From assembly GCA_963788965.1 (NCBI GenBank), contig CAWBIK010000005.1:868001-932000 (forward strand): a stretch of DNA of 64,000 bases, in the 5' to 3' direction. Of this stretch, positions 39,029-48,222 are shown in pieces. The notes under the pieces are model-generated. The model ran no database searches. It worked only from the letters and a program-made list of their open reading frames with translations, and was not told the DNA's origin. The DNA is from QHXQ01 sp963788965 (GTDB taxonomy: Bacteria > Acidobacteriota > Blastocatellia > Pyrinomonadales > Pyrinomonadaceae). The translations under genes were made by a program, and so were the position numbers. How positions within the stretch are numbered: the stretch's first letter is position 1; each line of letters starts with the position of its first letter.

Positions 39029-39938
39029 TAGACCCGCGCCCTTGCGCGCACAGCCGGAGGTGCTTGCGTTCCTGTCGCGCGCCCGCGCGCTGGTGGACGC
39101 GCGGCTCGACGAGCTTGTGCCCACCGAATCGGTCGCGCCCGCATCGGTCCACGCCGCGCTGCGCTGGAGTCTGTTCGCCGGTGGCAAGCGACTGCGCCCC
39201 GCGCTGCTCATCGCCACGGGCGAGACGTGCGGCGCGGGCGCGAGCGATCTGCTCACGACCGCTTGCGCCTTTGAACTGATTCACACTTACTCGCTCATCC
39301 ACGACGACCTGCCCGCGATGGACGACGACGATCTCAGGCGCGGCCGGCCGACCTGTCACATACAGTTCGGCGAAGCCACCGCCATCCTCGCGGGCGACGC
39401 TTTGCAGGCGCTTGCGTTTCAACTCATCGCCGAAGACGAACGCTTGAGCGCGTCGGTGCGTGTGCGACTTGTCGGCGAGTTAGGGCGTGCGGCGGGGACG
39501 CCCGCGGGGATGGTTGCGGGGCAAGCGTTCGATCTGGCCGCCGAGGCGCGGGCGGTGACCGGCGCGGAGTTGGAAGCGATCCACCGGCACAAGACCGGCG
39601 CGTTGATGACGGCCGCCGCCCGCGCGGGCGCACTCATCGCGGGCGCGCATGATACGGAACTGACCGCGCTCACAACTTATGCCGCGCACCTCGGTCTGCT
39701 CTTTCAGATCACGGACGATCTGCTCGACGTGACGGCGACCGCCGCCGCCCTCGGCAAGACGCCCGGCAAGGACGCGCGCGCCAGCAAGGCCACCTATCCC
39801 GCGCTCTACGGCCTTGAAGCGACGCGCACGCGCGCACAAGCCGAACACGAGCAAGCACAAGCGGCGCTGGACGAACTCGACCGCCCCGCCGAACTACTGC
39901 GCGCCCTCGCCCACGTCATCCTCGAACGACAAACGTGA
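39012..39938 (+). CDS. ispA: polyprenyl (farnesyl/geranylgeranyl) diphosphate synthase
   Basis: Head-to-tail isoprenyl transferase, 308 aa. First aspartate-rich motif DDLPAMDDDDLRRGRPTCH (DDxxxxD type with the two-residue insert seen in bacterial FPP synthases), second motif FQITDDLLD, and the LRPALLIATGETCGA start region. Chain length is not decided by sequence reading alone. Follows xseB, as in many bacteria, but dxs does not follow here. Confidence 0.92.
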   Translation: MRASSDRPAPLRAQPEVLAFLSRARALVDARLDELVPTESVAPASVHAALRWSLFAGGKRLRPALLIATGETCGAGASDLLTTACAFELIHTYSLIHDDLPAMDDDDLRRGRPTCHIQFGEATAILAGDALQALAFQLIAEDERLSASVRVRLVGELGRAAGTPAGMVAGQAFDLAAEARAVTGAELEAIHRHKTGALMTAAARAGALIAGAHDTELTALTTYAAHLGLLFQITDDLLDVTATAAALGKTPGKDARASKATYPALYGLEATRTRAQAEHEQAQAALDELDRPAELLRALAHVILERQT

Positions 39939-39945
39939 GATAGGA

Positions 39946-40040
39946 CATGATGAACGATGAATGATGACTGCTGAATAAGCAGCTATTCAGCAGTCATCAT
40001 GCTCAATAAAGAATAGCTTGTCTTTCATTCATCATTCATC
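39946..40040. repeat. intergenic palindromic repeat, GATGAATGATGACTG family
   Basis: Left words GATGACTGCTGAATA pair with TATTCAGCAGTCATCAT; further right are ATTCATCATTCATC words complementary to GATGAACGATGAATGATG. It lies between the convergent ispA and bcp stop codons. Confidence 0.8.
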
Positions 40041-40052
40041 CTTCGGCCTGCC

Positions 40053-40511
40053 TCATTCCTTGAAGGCGGCCAGCACTTCGTCGGCGTGTTGCTCGACGTT
40101 GACCTTGTCGAAGACTTTTTTGATCTTGCCGTCTTTGTCGATCAGAAAGGTCTTGCGCGCCACGCCCATGTAAGTCTTGTCGCCGTAGCGTTGCTCGCCG
40201 TAGACGCCGTAAGCATCGGCGACCTTGTGGTCGGTGTCGGCCAAGAGCGTGAACGGCAAGTTGAACTTCGCCGCGAACGCTTGATGCGAAGCCTCATCGT
40301 CCAACGAGACGCCGAGCACCTTGATGCCCTCGTCGGCGTAAACCGAACTCGCGTCGCGGAACGAGCACGCCTCTTTCGTGCAGCCCGGCGTATCGTCCTT
40401 CGGATAAAAGTAGAGCACCACATTCTGCCCGCGCAGATCGGCCAGCTTCACTTCGTTGCCCTGTTCATCGCGCGCCGTAAAATCGGGCGCAGTATCGCCT
40501 GCTTGCAGCAT
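40053..40511 (-). CDS. bcp: thioredoxin-dependent peroxiredoxin, BCP/PrxQ type
   Basis: Cytosolic thiol peroxidase, 152 aa. Active-site segment FYPKDDTPGCTKEACSFRDA has the peroxidatic Cys and, four residues on, the resolving Cys typical of PrxQ. N-terminal GDTAPDFTARDEQGNEVKLA and C-terminal DKDGKIKKVFDKV are standard. Cysteine, not selenocysteine, is coded here, in contrast to two other redox proteins in this window. Confidence 0.95.
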   Translation of the reverse strand: MLQAGDTAPDFTARDEQGNEVKLADLRGQNVVLYFYPKDDTPGCTKEACSFRDASSVYADEGIKVLGVSLDDEASHQAFAAKFNLPFTLLADTDHKVADAYGVYGEQRYGDKTYMGVARKTFLIDKDGKIKKVFDKVNVEQHADEVLAAFKE

Positions 40512-40604
40512 TGTCTCGATCCTCCGTGTTATGTGTTGAGCAGATTATGGCGTGTATGTTAGCACGACGCTGGCCGCAAACATGAATGCACGCATCGGGC
40601 CGGT

Positions 40605-41417
40605 TTACAGTTCCGCGATGGGTTGCGGCGCGGGCACGACCTTCTTCTGCATGTCGCGCAGGACTTCGGGCATGAGTGTGGTTAGGTGGAAGGTGGCGGT
40701 GTGCCCGTCGGGGAAGGCTTGATAGAGGTGCAGGTCGGGCAGTTGCAGGCAACTGAGGGGCGAGTTGTCGGCGTAGCCTGTATCGAGGCCGATGGCGCTG
40801 TGTGCGATGTAGATGCCGTGGCGGCCGATGCGCCCGCGCAAAGGCAGCAAGGGCGTGGGCGTGTGACCGAAGATGCAGGGCTTGCCCGCGTAGTGCTTGA
40901 AGAAGTTCATGTCGCGCGACCAGAGCAAGGTCTGCGGCAGTGCGTCGCGCGGGTGTTGCTTGTCGCGCAGACCCGCGTGGACGTAGATCGCATAGTCGTC
41001 TTCGTACCAGAGCGGCGTGCTGCGGAAGAACTCAAGATGCGCTTCGGGGATGGCGGCGGCGAACGTCTGGCGGAGTTGCGCGAAGTCGTGTTCGGTGCGG
41101 ATGTGGATGGGCTGGCCCGTGTACTGCCGGACGGTCGGTTCGCTCCCGACGGCGGCGTGCAGCCAGAGCAACTCGCCTTTGTCCACGAAGTCGATGAGCA
41201 TCTGCTCGTGGTTGCCGCGCAGGCAGACGACGCGCTCCGGTTGTTCCGCCCGCAACTGCACTACTTCGGCGACCGTGCCCGGTATCTCGTCGCCGCGATC
41301 AACGAGGTCGCCCAACAAGACGAGCGTGTCGCGCGCAGGGTCGCGCGGGATCATGTCGAGCAACGCGCGGAGTTGCGCGCGCCGCCCGTGCAAGTCGCCG
41401 ATCACGTAAGTCTTCAT
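40605..41417 (-). CDS. PP2A-like metallophosphoesterase (Ser/Thr protein phosphatase type)
   Basis: Dimetal phosphoesterase, 270 aa. Motifs are YVIGDLHGRRAQLRALL, VLLGDLVDRGDEIPGTV, VVCLRGNHEQMLIDF and FGHTPTPLL, the PPP-family set. ATG 41417 gives the family start directly before the first strand. It lies 13 bp downstream of the Ser/Thr kinase gene on the same strand, so it may reverse that kinase's phosphorylation; diadenosine tetraphosphatase activity is the alternative. Confidence 0.85.
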   Translation of the reverse strand: MKTYVIGDLHGRRAQLRALLDMIPRDPARDTLVLLGDLVDRGDEIPGTVAEVVQLRAEQPERVVCLRGNHEQMLIDFVDKGELLWLHAAVGSEPTVRQYTGQPIHIRTEHDFAQLRQTFAAAIPEAHLEFFRSTPLWYEDDYAIYVHAGLRDKQHPRDALPQTLLWSRDMNFFKHYAGKPCIFGHTPTPLLPLRGRIGRHGIYIAHSAIGLDTGYADNSPLSCLQLPDLHLYQAFPDGHTATFHLTTLMPEVLRDMQKKVVPAPQPIAEL

Positions 41418-41430
41418 GCGAGGTAAGTCG

Positions 41431-43893
41431 TCATTCCATGTTCGCGTGCGCCCGCGCTTGCGTCTGCTCGATGCGCTGCATGAGCGCGCGGAAACGTTCG
41501 TCGTCGCGCAAGCCGGCCCAAGCCGGGTTGACCTCGAACCAAGCGCGGTTCTCATTGCCACTGTCGATGGCGTGCTCTAACCACTCGAACGCTTCGTCCT
41601 TCATGCCTTCGAGCGCGTAAGCCGAGGCGAGCCAGTAGGGCGAGTCGTGGTCGGCGTCCGCCAACTCTTTCACGCGGTCGGTCAACTGCGCCCGCGCCTC
41701 TTCGTGCCGGCCGAGCATCGAGAGCGCGATGGCGAGATGCGGGCGAATGCCGTCCATCTCCGCATGATTGGCCAAGACGCTTTCCAGAATCTCGACCGCC
41801 CGCTCCGGTTGCCCTTGCCGGTAATGCCAGACGGCGGTGAAGGTCTGGACGAGCGGGTGATTAGGTTCGACCGCCGCGCCTGCTTCGAGTTCCGCAAGCG
41901 CCTCCGGATAGCGACCCTGATACATCAGGATACGCGCGCGGTTGTAACTGACGACGACGCGCTCGTTTGGATTCAAGCGCAGCATCCGTTCGAGACTGCG
42001 CAAGGCCATCTCATATTGCCCGTCGAGCCGGTAGAAGTATGCGCCGATGAAGTGGACGCCCACGTCGTTCGGCGATTCATGCCGCAGGCGCTCGACCTCT
42101 GCGCGGGCCTTCGCGCGCTCGCCGCGCCACAGGTAGATGAAGACCATGTGCATGCGCGCTTCGTTGTTCTTCGGATCGAGCGCGAGGCCTTTATTGAACT
42201 CCTCTTCGGCGCGGTCGTAATCCTCCGCGTCGCCCATGCACTTGATGACGCGGTTGGCGTAACAACCACCGAGCGCGCAATGCGCGAGCGCGAAGTCGGG
42301 ATCAAGTTCGATGGCGCGGCGGAAGTGTGCGATAGCGGCCTCTACGTCTTCGTTCGCCAACGTGTGATAGATGTAGCGCCCCATGCGGTCGCGCCCGCGC
42401 AGGTAATCTTCGTAAGCCTCGGCGTTGGCGTTCGCACGTTGCGCGAGGCCGACCTGCTCGTCAGGACTCAACTCAAGCCGTAACCCGTCAACGATGTGCT
42501 GCGCGATGGTGTCCTGTAAGGCGATGATGTCGGCGGCGGCGGCGTCGATGCGGTCGCTCCAAAGGAGCGCGCCCGTGTCCACGTCGAGCAGTTGCGCGTT
42601 GACCCGCAACTTGTCGCCCGCACGCAGGAACGACGCGGACAGCACCGCGCTCACGCTCATCTCGCGCCCCGCTTCGCGCGCGTCGATCTGTTGCCCTTGA
42701 TACTTAACGATCAGCGAGGACGGGCGGACGATGAGCGAGCGCAGCCGCGCCAACTCGGTGATGACCGCATCCGCGAGCGAGTATTCATAGAAGCTGACTT
42801 CAGCGTCGCCGCTCAGATTGTGAAAGGGCAAGATCGCAATCGACTTTTGATGTTCGGGCACGCTCGTCTGCGGCGTGTCGTGCAGGTCTGTGCGCGTCGG
42901 TACGGTGGAGAGGGCGGGCGGCTGCGAACTGGTGTCGCTTGCGCCCGTGATGTTGCGCAGCCAGCGTTTGAACGTGCGACCAAAGCCGGTCGTCTGTTGA
43001 TGACGCGGCGCGACCGGCGCGAAGGTGTCTTCGATGGACTGTTGCCCCGCGCTCGCCATCACATCGCGCAAGACGGCGCGGATGTCGTCGCGCATCTCGG
43101 CCATCTTCTGGTAACGAGCTTCGGGGCGTTTGGCGATGGCGCGATCAAGTATCTGTTGGAGGCGCGGCGGCGTGTCCGGGCGAAACTCGGCGATGGGGCG
43201 CGGCGTGTCGTGCAAGACGGCGTAACGCACCTCTACGCTCGTCTTGCCTTGAAAGGGCCACATGCCCGTGAGCATCTCGTAGAGCAGCACGCCTGCCGAG
43301 AAGATGTCGGCGCGATGATCCACTTTGCCGCCCGTCGCTTGTTCGGGCGCGGCATAAGTGGCCGTGCCATAAGGGATGCCCAACTCGGTCAGATGCACGT
43401 CCGATTTATCAGCGCCGCTTTCGTCCGTCAACTTGGCGAGGCCGAAGTCTAAGACCTTCGCCGTGCCGTTGGCGGTGACCATCACGTTGCCGGCCTTGAT
43501 GTCGCGGTGGATGATGCCGCGCGCGTGCGCTGTGGCAAGCGCGTCTGTGACTTGCAGGGCGATGGAGAGGGCGCTGCGCAACTCAAGCGGACGGCCGTTG
43601 ACGAGTTGGCGGACGTTCTTCCCCTCGATGTATTGCATCGTGATGAAGTGGACGCCGCCCGATTCGTGCAACCCGTGAATGACGCAGATGTTCGGGTGGT
43701 CGAGCGACGAAGCGAGTTGCGCCTCGCGCTCAAAGCGGATCAAGTTGACCTCGCGCGCCGTCAATTCCGGCGAGAGCACCTTGACGACGACCGTGCGGCC
43801 CAGCCGCGTGTCCTGCGCCTTATAGACCGTGCCTTGCCCGCCTGTGCCGAGCTTTTCAACGATGCGATAGTTAAGGAGTGTCGAACCGAGCAT
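41431..43893 (-). CDS. Ser/Thr protein kinase with FlgO-like and TPR domains
   Basis: Eukaryotic-type kinase, 820 aa. Glycine loop LGTGGQGTVYKAQD, catalytic lysine in VVVKVLSPE (K38), catalytic loop IIHRDIKAGNVMV, DFGLAKL and YAAPEQATGGKVD in residues 10-280. A linker is followed at about 350-500 by a FlgO/TolB-like domain (SIAILPFHNLSGDAEV, SSLIVKYQGQQIDAREAGRE) and then by some eight TPR units (YNRARILMYQGRYPEALAEL and similar) to the end. No membrane span is evident. This architecture is common in Acidobacteriota. Confidence 0.92.
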   Translation of the reverse strand: MLGSTLLNYRIVEKLGTGGQGTVYKAQDTRLGRTVVVKVLSPELTAREVNLIRFEREAQLASSLDHPNICVIHGLHESGGVHFITMQYIEGKNVRQLVNGRPLELRSALSIALQVTDALATAHARGIIHRDIKAGNVMVTANGTAKVLDFGLAKLTDESGADKSDVHLTELGIPYGTATYAAPEQATGGKVDHRADIFSAGVLLYEMLTGMWPFQGKTSVEVRYAVLHDTPRPIAEFRPDTPPRLQQILDRAIAKRPEARYQKMAEMRDDIRAVLRDVMASAGQQSIEDTFAPVAPRHQQTTGFGRTFKRWLRNITGASDTSSQPPALSTVPTRTDLHDTPQTSVPEHQKSIAILPFHNLSGDAEVSFYEYSLADAVITELARLRSLIVRPSSLIVKYQGQQIDAREAGREMSVSAVLSASFLRAGDKLRVNAQLLDVDTGALLWSDRIDAAAADIIALQDTIAQHIVDGLRLELSPDEQVGLAQRANANAEAYEDYLRGRDRMGRYIYHTLANEDVEAAIAHFRRAIELDPDFALAHCALGGCYANRVIKCMGDAEDYDRAEEEFNKGLALDPKNNEARMHMVFIYLWRGERAKARAEVERLRHESPNDVGVHFIGAYFYRLDGQYEMALRSLERMLRLNPNERVVVSYNRARILMYQGRYPEALAELEAGAAVEPNHPLVQTFTAVWHYRQGQPERAVEILESVLANHAEMDGIRPHLAIALSMLGRHEEARAQLTDRVKELADADHDSPYWLASAYALEGMKDEAFEWLEHAIDSGNENRAWFEVNPAWAGLRDDERFRALMQRIEQTQARAHANME

Positions 43894-43979
43894 ACCGTGT
43901 CGCTATTTAACTCTGAACACGTAGGAGGCTGCAAGCTGGAGCATCGCCCGCCGAGAAGCACGGCAGCAAGCGGAGAGGA

Positions 43980-44225
43980 TCAGGTCCGCTTGCTCTCTAA
44001 CGCAGAAACGCGATCCTGCAACTCCTCAATGTCAACGCGCGTGATCTGCAATATGCCCTCAATCCGCCCAAGTCGCTGGCCCTGCACTTTCTGTTCACGC
44101 TCAATGCGTTCAAGGCGCGTGTCTACTTGATCAAGCCGCGCATTTAGTTCAGCGCGCATCTGGCCGACTTCGCGGCTGATTGCGCTCAGGTAGTTCAGCA
44201 ATTCAGTGGTGCGATCCGTACTCAT
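43980..44225 (-). CDS. small coiled-coil protein
   Basis: An 81-aa protein, almost entirely heptad: LLNYLSAISREVGQMRAEL, then RLDQVDTRLERIEREQKVQG and RVDIEELQDRVSALE. No enzymatic motif. Such short coiled coils serve as oligomerisation or scaffolding subunits; partner unknown. It sits upstream of the kinase on the same strand. Confidence 0.7.
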   Translation of the reverse strand: MSTDRTTELLNYLSAISREVGQMRAELNARLDQVDTRLERIEREQKVQGQRLGRIEGILQITRVDIEELQDRVSALESKRT

Positions 44226-44327
44226 CTACGTGTGCTCCCTGCAAAGTTAAGATCAGCTTACCGGCCCGCGCGCCATCATACACCCGCCGCAGGAAAAGCG
44301 TAGTATGCGCGGCCAACTCATTTCCGG

Positions 44328-45361
44328 TCAGCGATCAATTTTCACGAAGCGCGCCGCCGGCCCTTTCGGGTTGAGTACGTCACGCAACTCGTGCCACGGG
44401 ATGAAGACTTTATCGAAGACCGAGATGACGTGCGGCAGATCGAAGTAGAGGATCAACCCGCGCGGCGTCAGACCCCACGCGCGCCGCTCGGCGGGCAGTT
44501 CGTCCCCCAAGAAGAACGAGTCGTCGTTGCCGTTGGTTGCGCCGTTCTCCGCGTCGATCTTGCGCTCTTGCGCGCGCAAGTTGGCGAGCGCTGCACGCTT
44601 CAAGACTGCTTCATACTGCGCGCCCGGTTTGAACAGCGCGGCGAAGGCGACGGGGCGGCCCGTGCGTAGATCGTAAGTCAACGCGTCGAAGGAGTCGTTC
44701 GGGTGCGCGCCGCCGTAATCGGTGTATTCGGTGATCTCGACGCTGACCAGATCGTCGCTGGCCAGCAGTACGTTGTAGTTAGTTTCAAGCGCAACACGGT
44801 CGGGCGGCGTCGTGTTCTGCCTGATGTCGCGGACGAGCTTTAGGATCAAATCTTCGGAGGCGCGATTGAACGGGACTGTGTTGGCCGTTGCGCCGCCGAC
44901 GAGTTGCGGGTAGGTAGCTCTGATGGCGTGGCGCTTGTCCGTCGTCGTCTTTGAGATGAATTTCAGCCCCGCGTCCGTGAAGGCGATGGCTTGCGCGCGC
45001 AGGTAGAAGGCGGCCTCGTGGCTGCCGTCGGGGCGCGTCCAGTTGCCCGCGAACGTCGCGGCGTCGGTCGTCTCCGGCGTCGCCTCAAGCTGCCCGTAAG
45101 CTTGCCGGTCTGGCGGCCCGTTGCATCGAACTCCGCGAGCGTGACTTGACCTTGTGCGTCGATCTGGCCTGTGAGCTTGATGTCCTGCCCGATGCGTTCG
45201 TAGACGTAACTGCCGGATAACTTGTCGCCCGTGCGTTCGAGTTTTACGACGACGGGCTGTGTGCCGATTGTGCCGCGAAAGATTTGCGCCGGGGCGGGCG
45301 TCTGCGCCAAAGCGGCACAGGCAAACAGGCATAGCAGTAGGAGCGCGACGGGCAGTCTCAT
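44328..45361 (-). CDS. exported DUF3298-domain protein, single-base frameshift
   Basis: Signal peptide (LPVALLLLCLFACAALAQ) followed by a beta domain (FRGTIGTQPVVVKLERTGDK) in one frame; the frame changes near 45091 and continues in another as GQLEATPETTDAATFAGNWT and the C-terminal DUF3298 domain (EYTDYGGAHPNDSFDALTYD, FDLPHVISVFDKVFIPW). One missing C in ACGGGC-AGC restores a single protein of about 344 aa. DUF3298 is found in PdaC-like and RsiV-like proteins that bind peptidoglycan; no catalytic part is present. Confidence 0.8.
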
Positions 45362-45457
45362 GATCTGTACTCTGTGCTTGAAAATTTTTGAGCGACGAGG
45401 CAGGGCGAAAGCGCAAGGGCAGCGAGTATATGCTCGCTGCCCTTGCGGCTGTACGGG

Positions 45458-47590
45458 TTAGTTAGTGATGCCGAGTTGGCCGAGGATGAAGGCATAGTCG
45501 AAGGCGATTTCGCGCAACGCGTCGTAGCGCCCCGACGAGCCGCCGTGCCCCGCGCCCATATTGACTTTCAACAGCAGCGGGTTCGTGTCCGTCTTCATGG
45601 CGCGCAGCCGCGCGACGTACTTCGTGCCTTCCCAGTAGGGCACTTGACTGTCGTTCAGCGACACTTTGACGAGCATCGCCGGGTAAGCCTTCGCCGCGAT
45701 GTTGTCATACGGGCTGTACGACTTGATGTAAGCATAAGCGGCCTTCTCATTCGGGTTGCCCCATTCGAGATACTCGCTGGTTGTCAGCGGCAACGACGCG
45801 TCGAGCATCGTGTTGACCACATCCACGAACGGCACTTGCGAGACGACCGCCTTGAACAGATCGGGCCGCATGTTCGAGACTGCGCCGACCAGCAGACCAC
45901 CGGCCGAACCGCCTTGAATCACAATCCGGTCGTTCGCCGTGTACTTCTCTTTGATCAGATGTTCAGCCGAAGCGATGAAGTCCGTGAAGGTATTCTTCTT
46001 GAACATCATGCGCCCTTGCTCGCGCCAGTCTTCGCCCAGTTCGCCGCCGCCGCGTATGTGCGCGATGGCATAGACGACACCGCGATCCAACAGGCTCACG
46101 CGGTTCGACGAGAAGTTCGGATCAATCGAGATGCCGTATGAGCCGTAGCCGTACAACAGCATCGGGTTCTTGCCGTCGCGCTTCAAGCCCTTGCGATAGA
46201 CGAGCGAGATCGGAATCTTCGTGCCGTCGGACGCCGTGGCATAGACGCGCTCGGCCGCGTAGTTCGCCGGGTTGTAACCGCCGAGCACTTCGGTCTGTTT
46301 GAGCAAGGTGCGCTTGTGCGTCTGCATGTCGTAGTCGAAGACGGACGGCGGCGTGGTCAGCGATTGATAACTGAAGCGCAGGACGTTCGTGTTGAACTCA
46401 GGGTTGACGTTCAGACCGGCCGAATAGACAGGTTCGGGAAACTCGATTTCGTGCGCCTTGTTCGCGCGCAGGTCGAAGACGCGCAAGGTCTGTAAGCCGC
46501 GCGCACGCTCGGCCAGCACCATGTTGTCGGCAAAGAGCGCCACGTTGTCCAGCTTCACGTCCTTGCGCCCCGGCACGATCTCTTTCCAGTTCTTCACGTC
46601 GGGCGCACTCACGGGCGCGGTCACAAGCCGGTAGTTCTTCGCGCCTTTGTTGGTGCGAATGTAGAACAGGTCGCCGCGATGATCGACGAAGTACTTATGA
46701 TCCGTCTCGCGCGGCAGGAAGAGACGCGGCGCGTCCGTGGGTTTGTCGGCCGCGATGTAGCGCGTCTCGGTCGTGGTCTTGCTCTCGCTGACGATGAAGA
46801 TATAGGCGCGGTCGCGCGTGCGATAGGCGTAGATGTCGTAGAGTTCGTCCTTGTCTTCGTAGAGCAGATCGGACGCGTCCGTGCCGACCGTGTGGCGGAA
46901 GAACTTGTCGGAGCGTTTCGTCACCGCGTCTTCGGTCACATAGAAGACGGTCTTGTTGTCGCGCGCCCACGAGACGCTGTCCACACGCTCGATCTTATCG
47001 GGCAGATGCGCGCCCGTGCGCAGGTCTTTGACGCGGAGCGTGTACTGGCGATAGCCGGTCGTGTCGGTCGTGTAAGCAAGCAGGTTGCCGTCGTCGCTCA
47101 CGCTGTACGCGCCGATGGCCATGTACTTCAAACCCTTCGCCATTTCGTTCACGTCGAGCGTGATCTCTTCCGGCGCTTGCATGTTGCCGCGCCGCCGGGC
47201 ATAGATCGGATACTGCTGCCCTTCGATGGTGCGCGTGTAATAGTAGTAATCGCCGAGCTTGTAAGGCACGTTCTGATCGGTCTGCTTGATGCGACCGAGC
47301 AACTCCGCGTAGAGCTTCTGTTGCAACGCCTCGGTCGGCTTCATGGCCGCTTCCGTGTAAGCGTTCTCCGATTCGAGATACGAGATGACCTCAGGGTCTT
47401 TCTTCTCGCGCAGCCAGAAATAGTCGTCCACGCGCGTGTCGCCGTTCGTGGTGTCGGTCTTGGGCACTTTCTTGGCGCTGGGTGGTTTGCCGCCCGTCAC
47501 CAAGTTCTGCGCGGGCGCGTCTGTGTTGGCAATAGTAGTCATAGCAATCATCAGCACGAGTTGGAAGATGAAGGGGCACGTCTTGCGCAT
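45458..47590 (-). CDS. S9-family oligopeptidase B / prolyl oligopeptidase
   Basis: Exported serine peptidase, 710 aa. Signal sequence (FQLVLMIAMTTIANTDAPAQ), then the start motif DYFWLREKKDPEVISYLESE, a seven-blade propeller, and the alpha/beta-hydrolase domain with the nucleophile in IQGGSAGGLLVGA, IAHIRGGGELGEDWREQGR, LVKVSLNDSQVPYWEGTKY and the catalytic His in MGAGHGGSSGRYD. The size and DYFWLR start match oligopeptidase B rather than POP. Confidence 0.93.
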   Translation of the reverse strand: MRKTCPFIFQLVLMIAMTTIANTDAPAQNLVTGGKPPSAKKVPKTDTTNGDTRVDDYFWLREKKDPEVISYLESENAYTEAAMKPTEALQQKLYAELLGRIKQTDQNVPYKLGDYYYYTRTIEGQQYPIYARRRGNMQAPEEITLDVNEMAKGLKYMAIGAYSVSDDGNLLAYTTDTTGYRQYTLRVKDLRTGAHLPDKIERVDSVSWARDNKTVFYVTEDAVTKRSDKFFRHTVGTDASDLLYEDKDELYDIYAYRTRDRAYIFIVSESKTTTETRYIAADKPTDAPRLFLPRETDHKYFVDHRGDLFYIRTNKGAKNYRLVTAPVSAPDVKNWKEIVPGRKDVKLDNVALFADNMVLAERARGLQTLRVFDLRANKAHEIEFPEPVYSAGLNVNPEFNTNVLRFSYQSLTTPPSVFDYDMQTHKRTLLKQTEVLGGYNPANYAAERVYATASDGTKIPISLVYRKGLKRDGKNPMLLYGYGSYGISIDPNFSSNRVSLLDRGVVYAIAHIRGGGELGEDWREQGRMMFKKNTFTDFIASAEHLIKEKYTANDRIVIQGGSAGGLLVGAVSNMRPDLFKAVVSQVPFVDVVNTMLDASLPLTTSEYLEWGNPNEKAAYAYIKSYSPYDNIAAKAYPAMLVKVSLNDSQVPYWEGTKYVARLRAMKTDTNPLLLKVNMGAGHGGSSGRYDALREIAFDYAFILGQLGITN

Positions 47591-47739
47591 GTCATGTCTC
47601 CTGCGATCAGCGGACGATATTAGTTAGGCTCCAAAGGGTTGTGCGGCTGCAAGGCTTCAGGCGACTTACGGGCGCGCGGCTGCTTACGGTTGCGGTGCGC
47701 GCCCGCCTCAGTTCAGCGGAACTTGTTGTCATCAGGGAG

Positions 47740-47758
47740 TGCGGGCACACGGCCCGCA
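47740..47758 (-). promoter_or_regulatory. candidate bacterial SECIS hairpin of the glutaredoxin-like gene
   Basis: On the minus strand the 7-bp stem TGCGGGC/GCCCGCA closes the loop CGTGT, 15 nt after the UGA at 47774-47776. Loop distance is 22 nt and G is the second loop base. The hairpin lies past the predicted stop codon, so it is not explained by coding constraint. Confidence 0.65.
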
Positions 47759-47995
47759 TCAGTCGTGAACCGTTCAACCGCGCGGCGGCCGCCCCCAGCC
47801 CGAACCCTGATAGACGCCATCCTCGACGATGCACGGCACGGTCGGGTCGCCGTCCGAATAAGCGAACATCTCGGCGCGGCGCGCGCGGTCGTTCTGCGCG
47901 TCGTATTCGACAAACGGCGTGCCCTGCGCGTTGTAGTAATCGCGCGCCTGCTGGCAATAGGGACAACCCGGCTTTACGTATAGCACCAGACTCAA
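47759..47995 (-). CDS. glutaredoxin-like protein, predicted selenoprotein (UGA at codon 74)
   Basis: Thioredoxin-fold protein of 78 aa: VLYVKPGCPYCQQARDYYN, EMFAYSDGDPTVPCIVEDG and YQGSGWGRPPRG, where the frame meets TGA at 47774-47776. Glutaredoxin-like relatives that end in a selenocysteine soon after a glycine-rich stretch (the type called Uxx-star in NCBI family naming, from memory) have the UGA at exactly this place. Here it is followed by THR-VAL-HIS-ASP and a second TGA. A SECIS-like hairpin follows. TTG start, with strong AAGGAGGT ahead. Confidence 0.65.
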
Positions 47996-48027
47996 CGGCT
48001 GAACCTCCTTATGATGCTGACAGTGTA

Positions 48028-48163
48028 GATACTACAGTGACAAGTGACAAGTGACGGGGCGCGCGCTCAGCGATCAGCTATTGGCGATCAGCTTTTCATC
48101 CTTAGCTGACGGCTGATCGTTGACGGCTGATCGCTGCTTCGTCACTCGTCACTTGTCGCTGTT
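48028..48163. repeat. intergenic repeat cluster (GTGACAAGTGAC and CAGCTATTGGCGATCAGC words)
   Basis: Left copies of ACAAGTGACAAGTGACG face GTCACTCGTCACTTGTC on the right; between them GATCAGCTATTGGCGATCAGC and AGCTGACGGCTGATCGTTG words recur. It lies between divergent genes, so unlike the others it cannot be a simple terminator. Confidence 0.75.
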
Positions 48164-48222
48164 TTATGTATACTTCGGCCCGAAGTGTTGCAGCCTCATC
48201 ACTCGGAGTCGAACAAACCTCA

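Noticed and set aside
40053..40511. Third selenoprotein (peroxiredoxin)
   Set aside because: The peroxidatic position is coded by a normal cysteine codon and the frame is complete.
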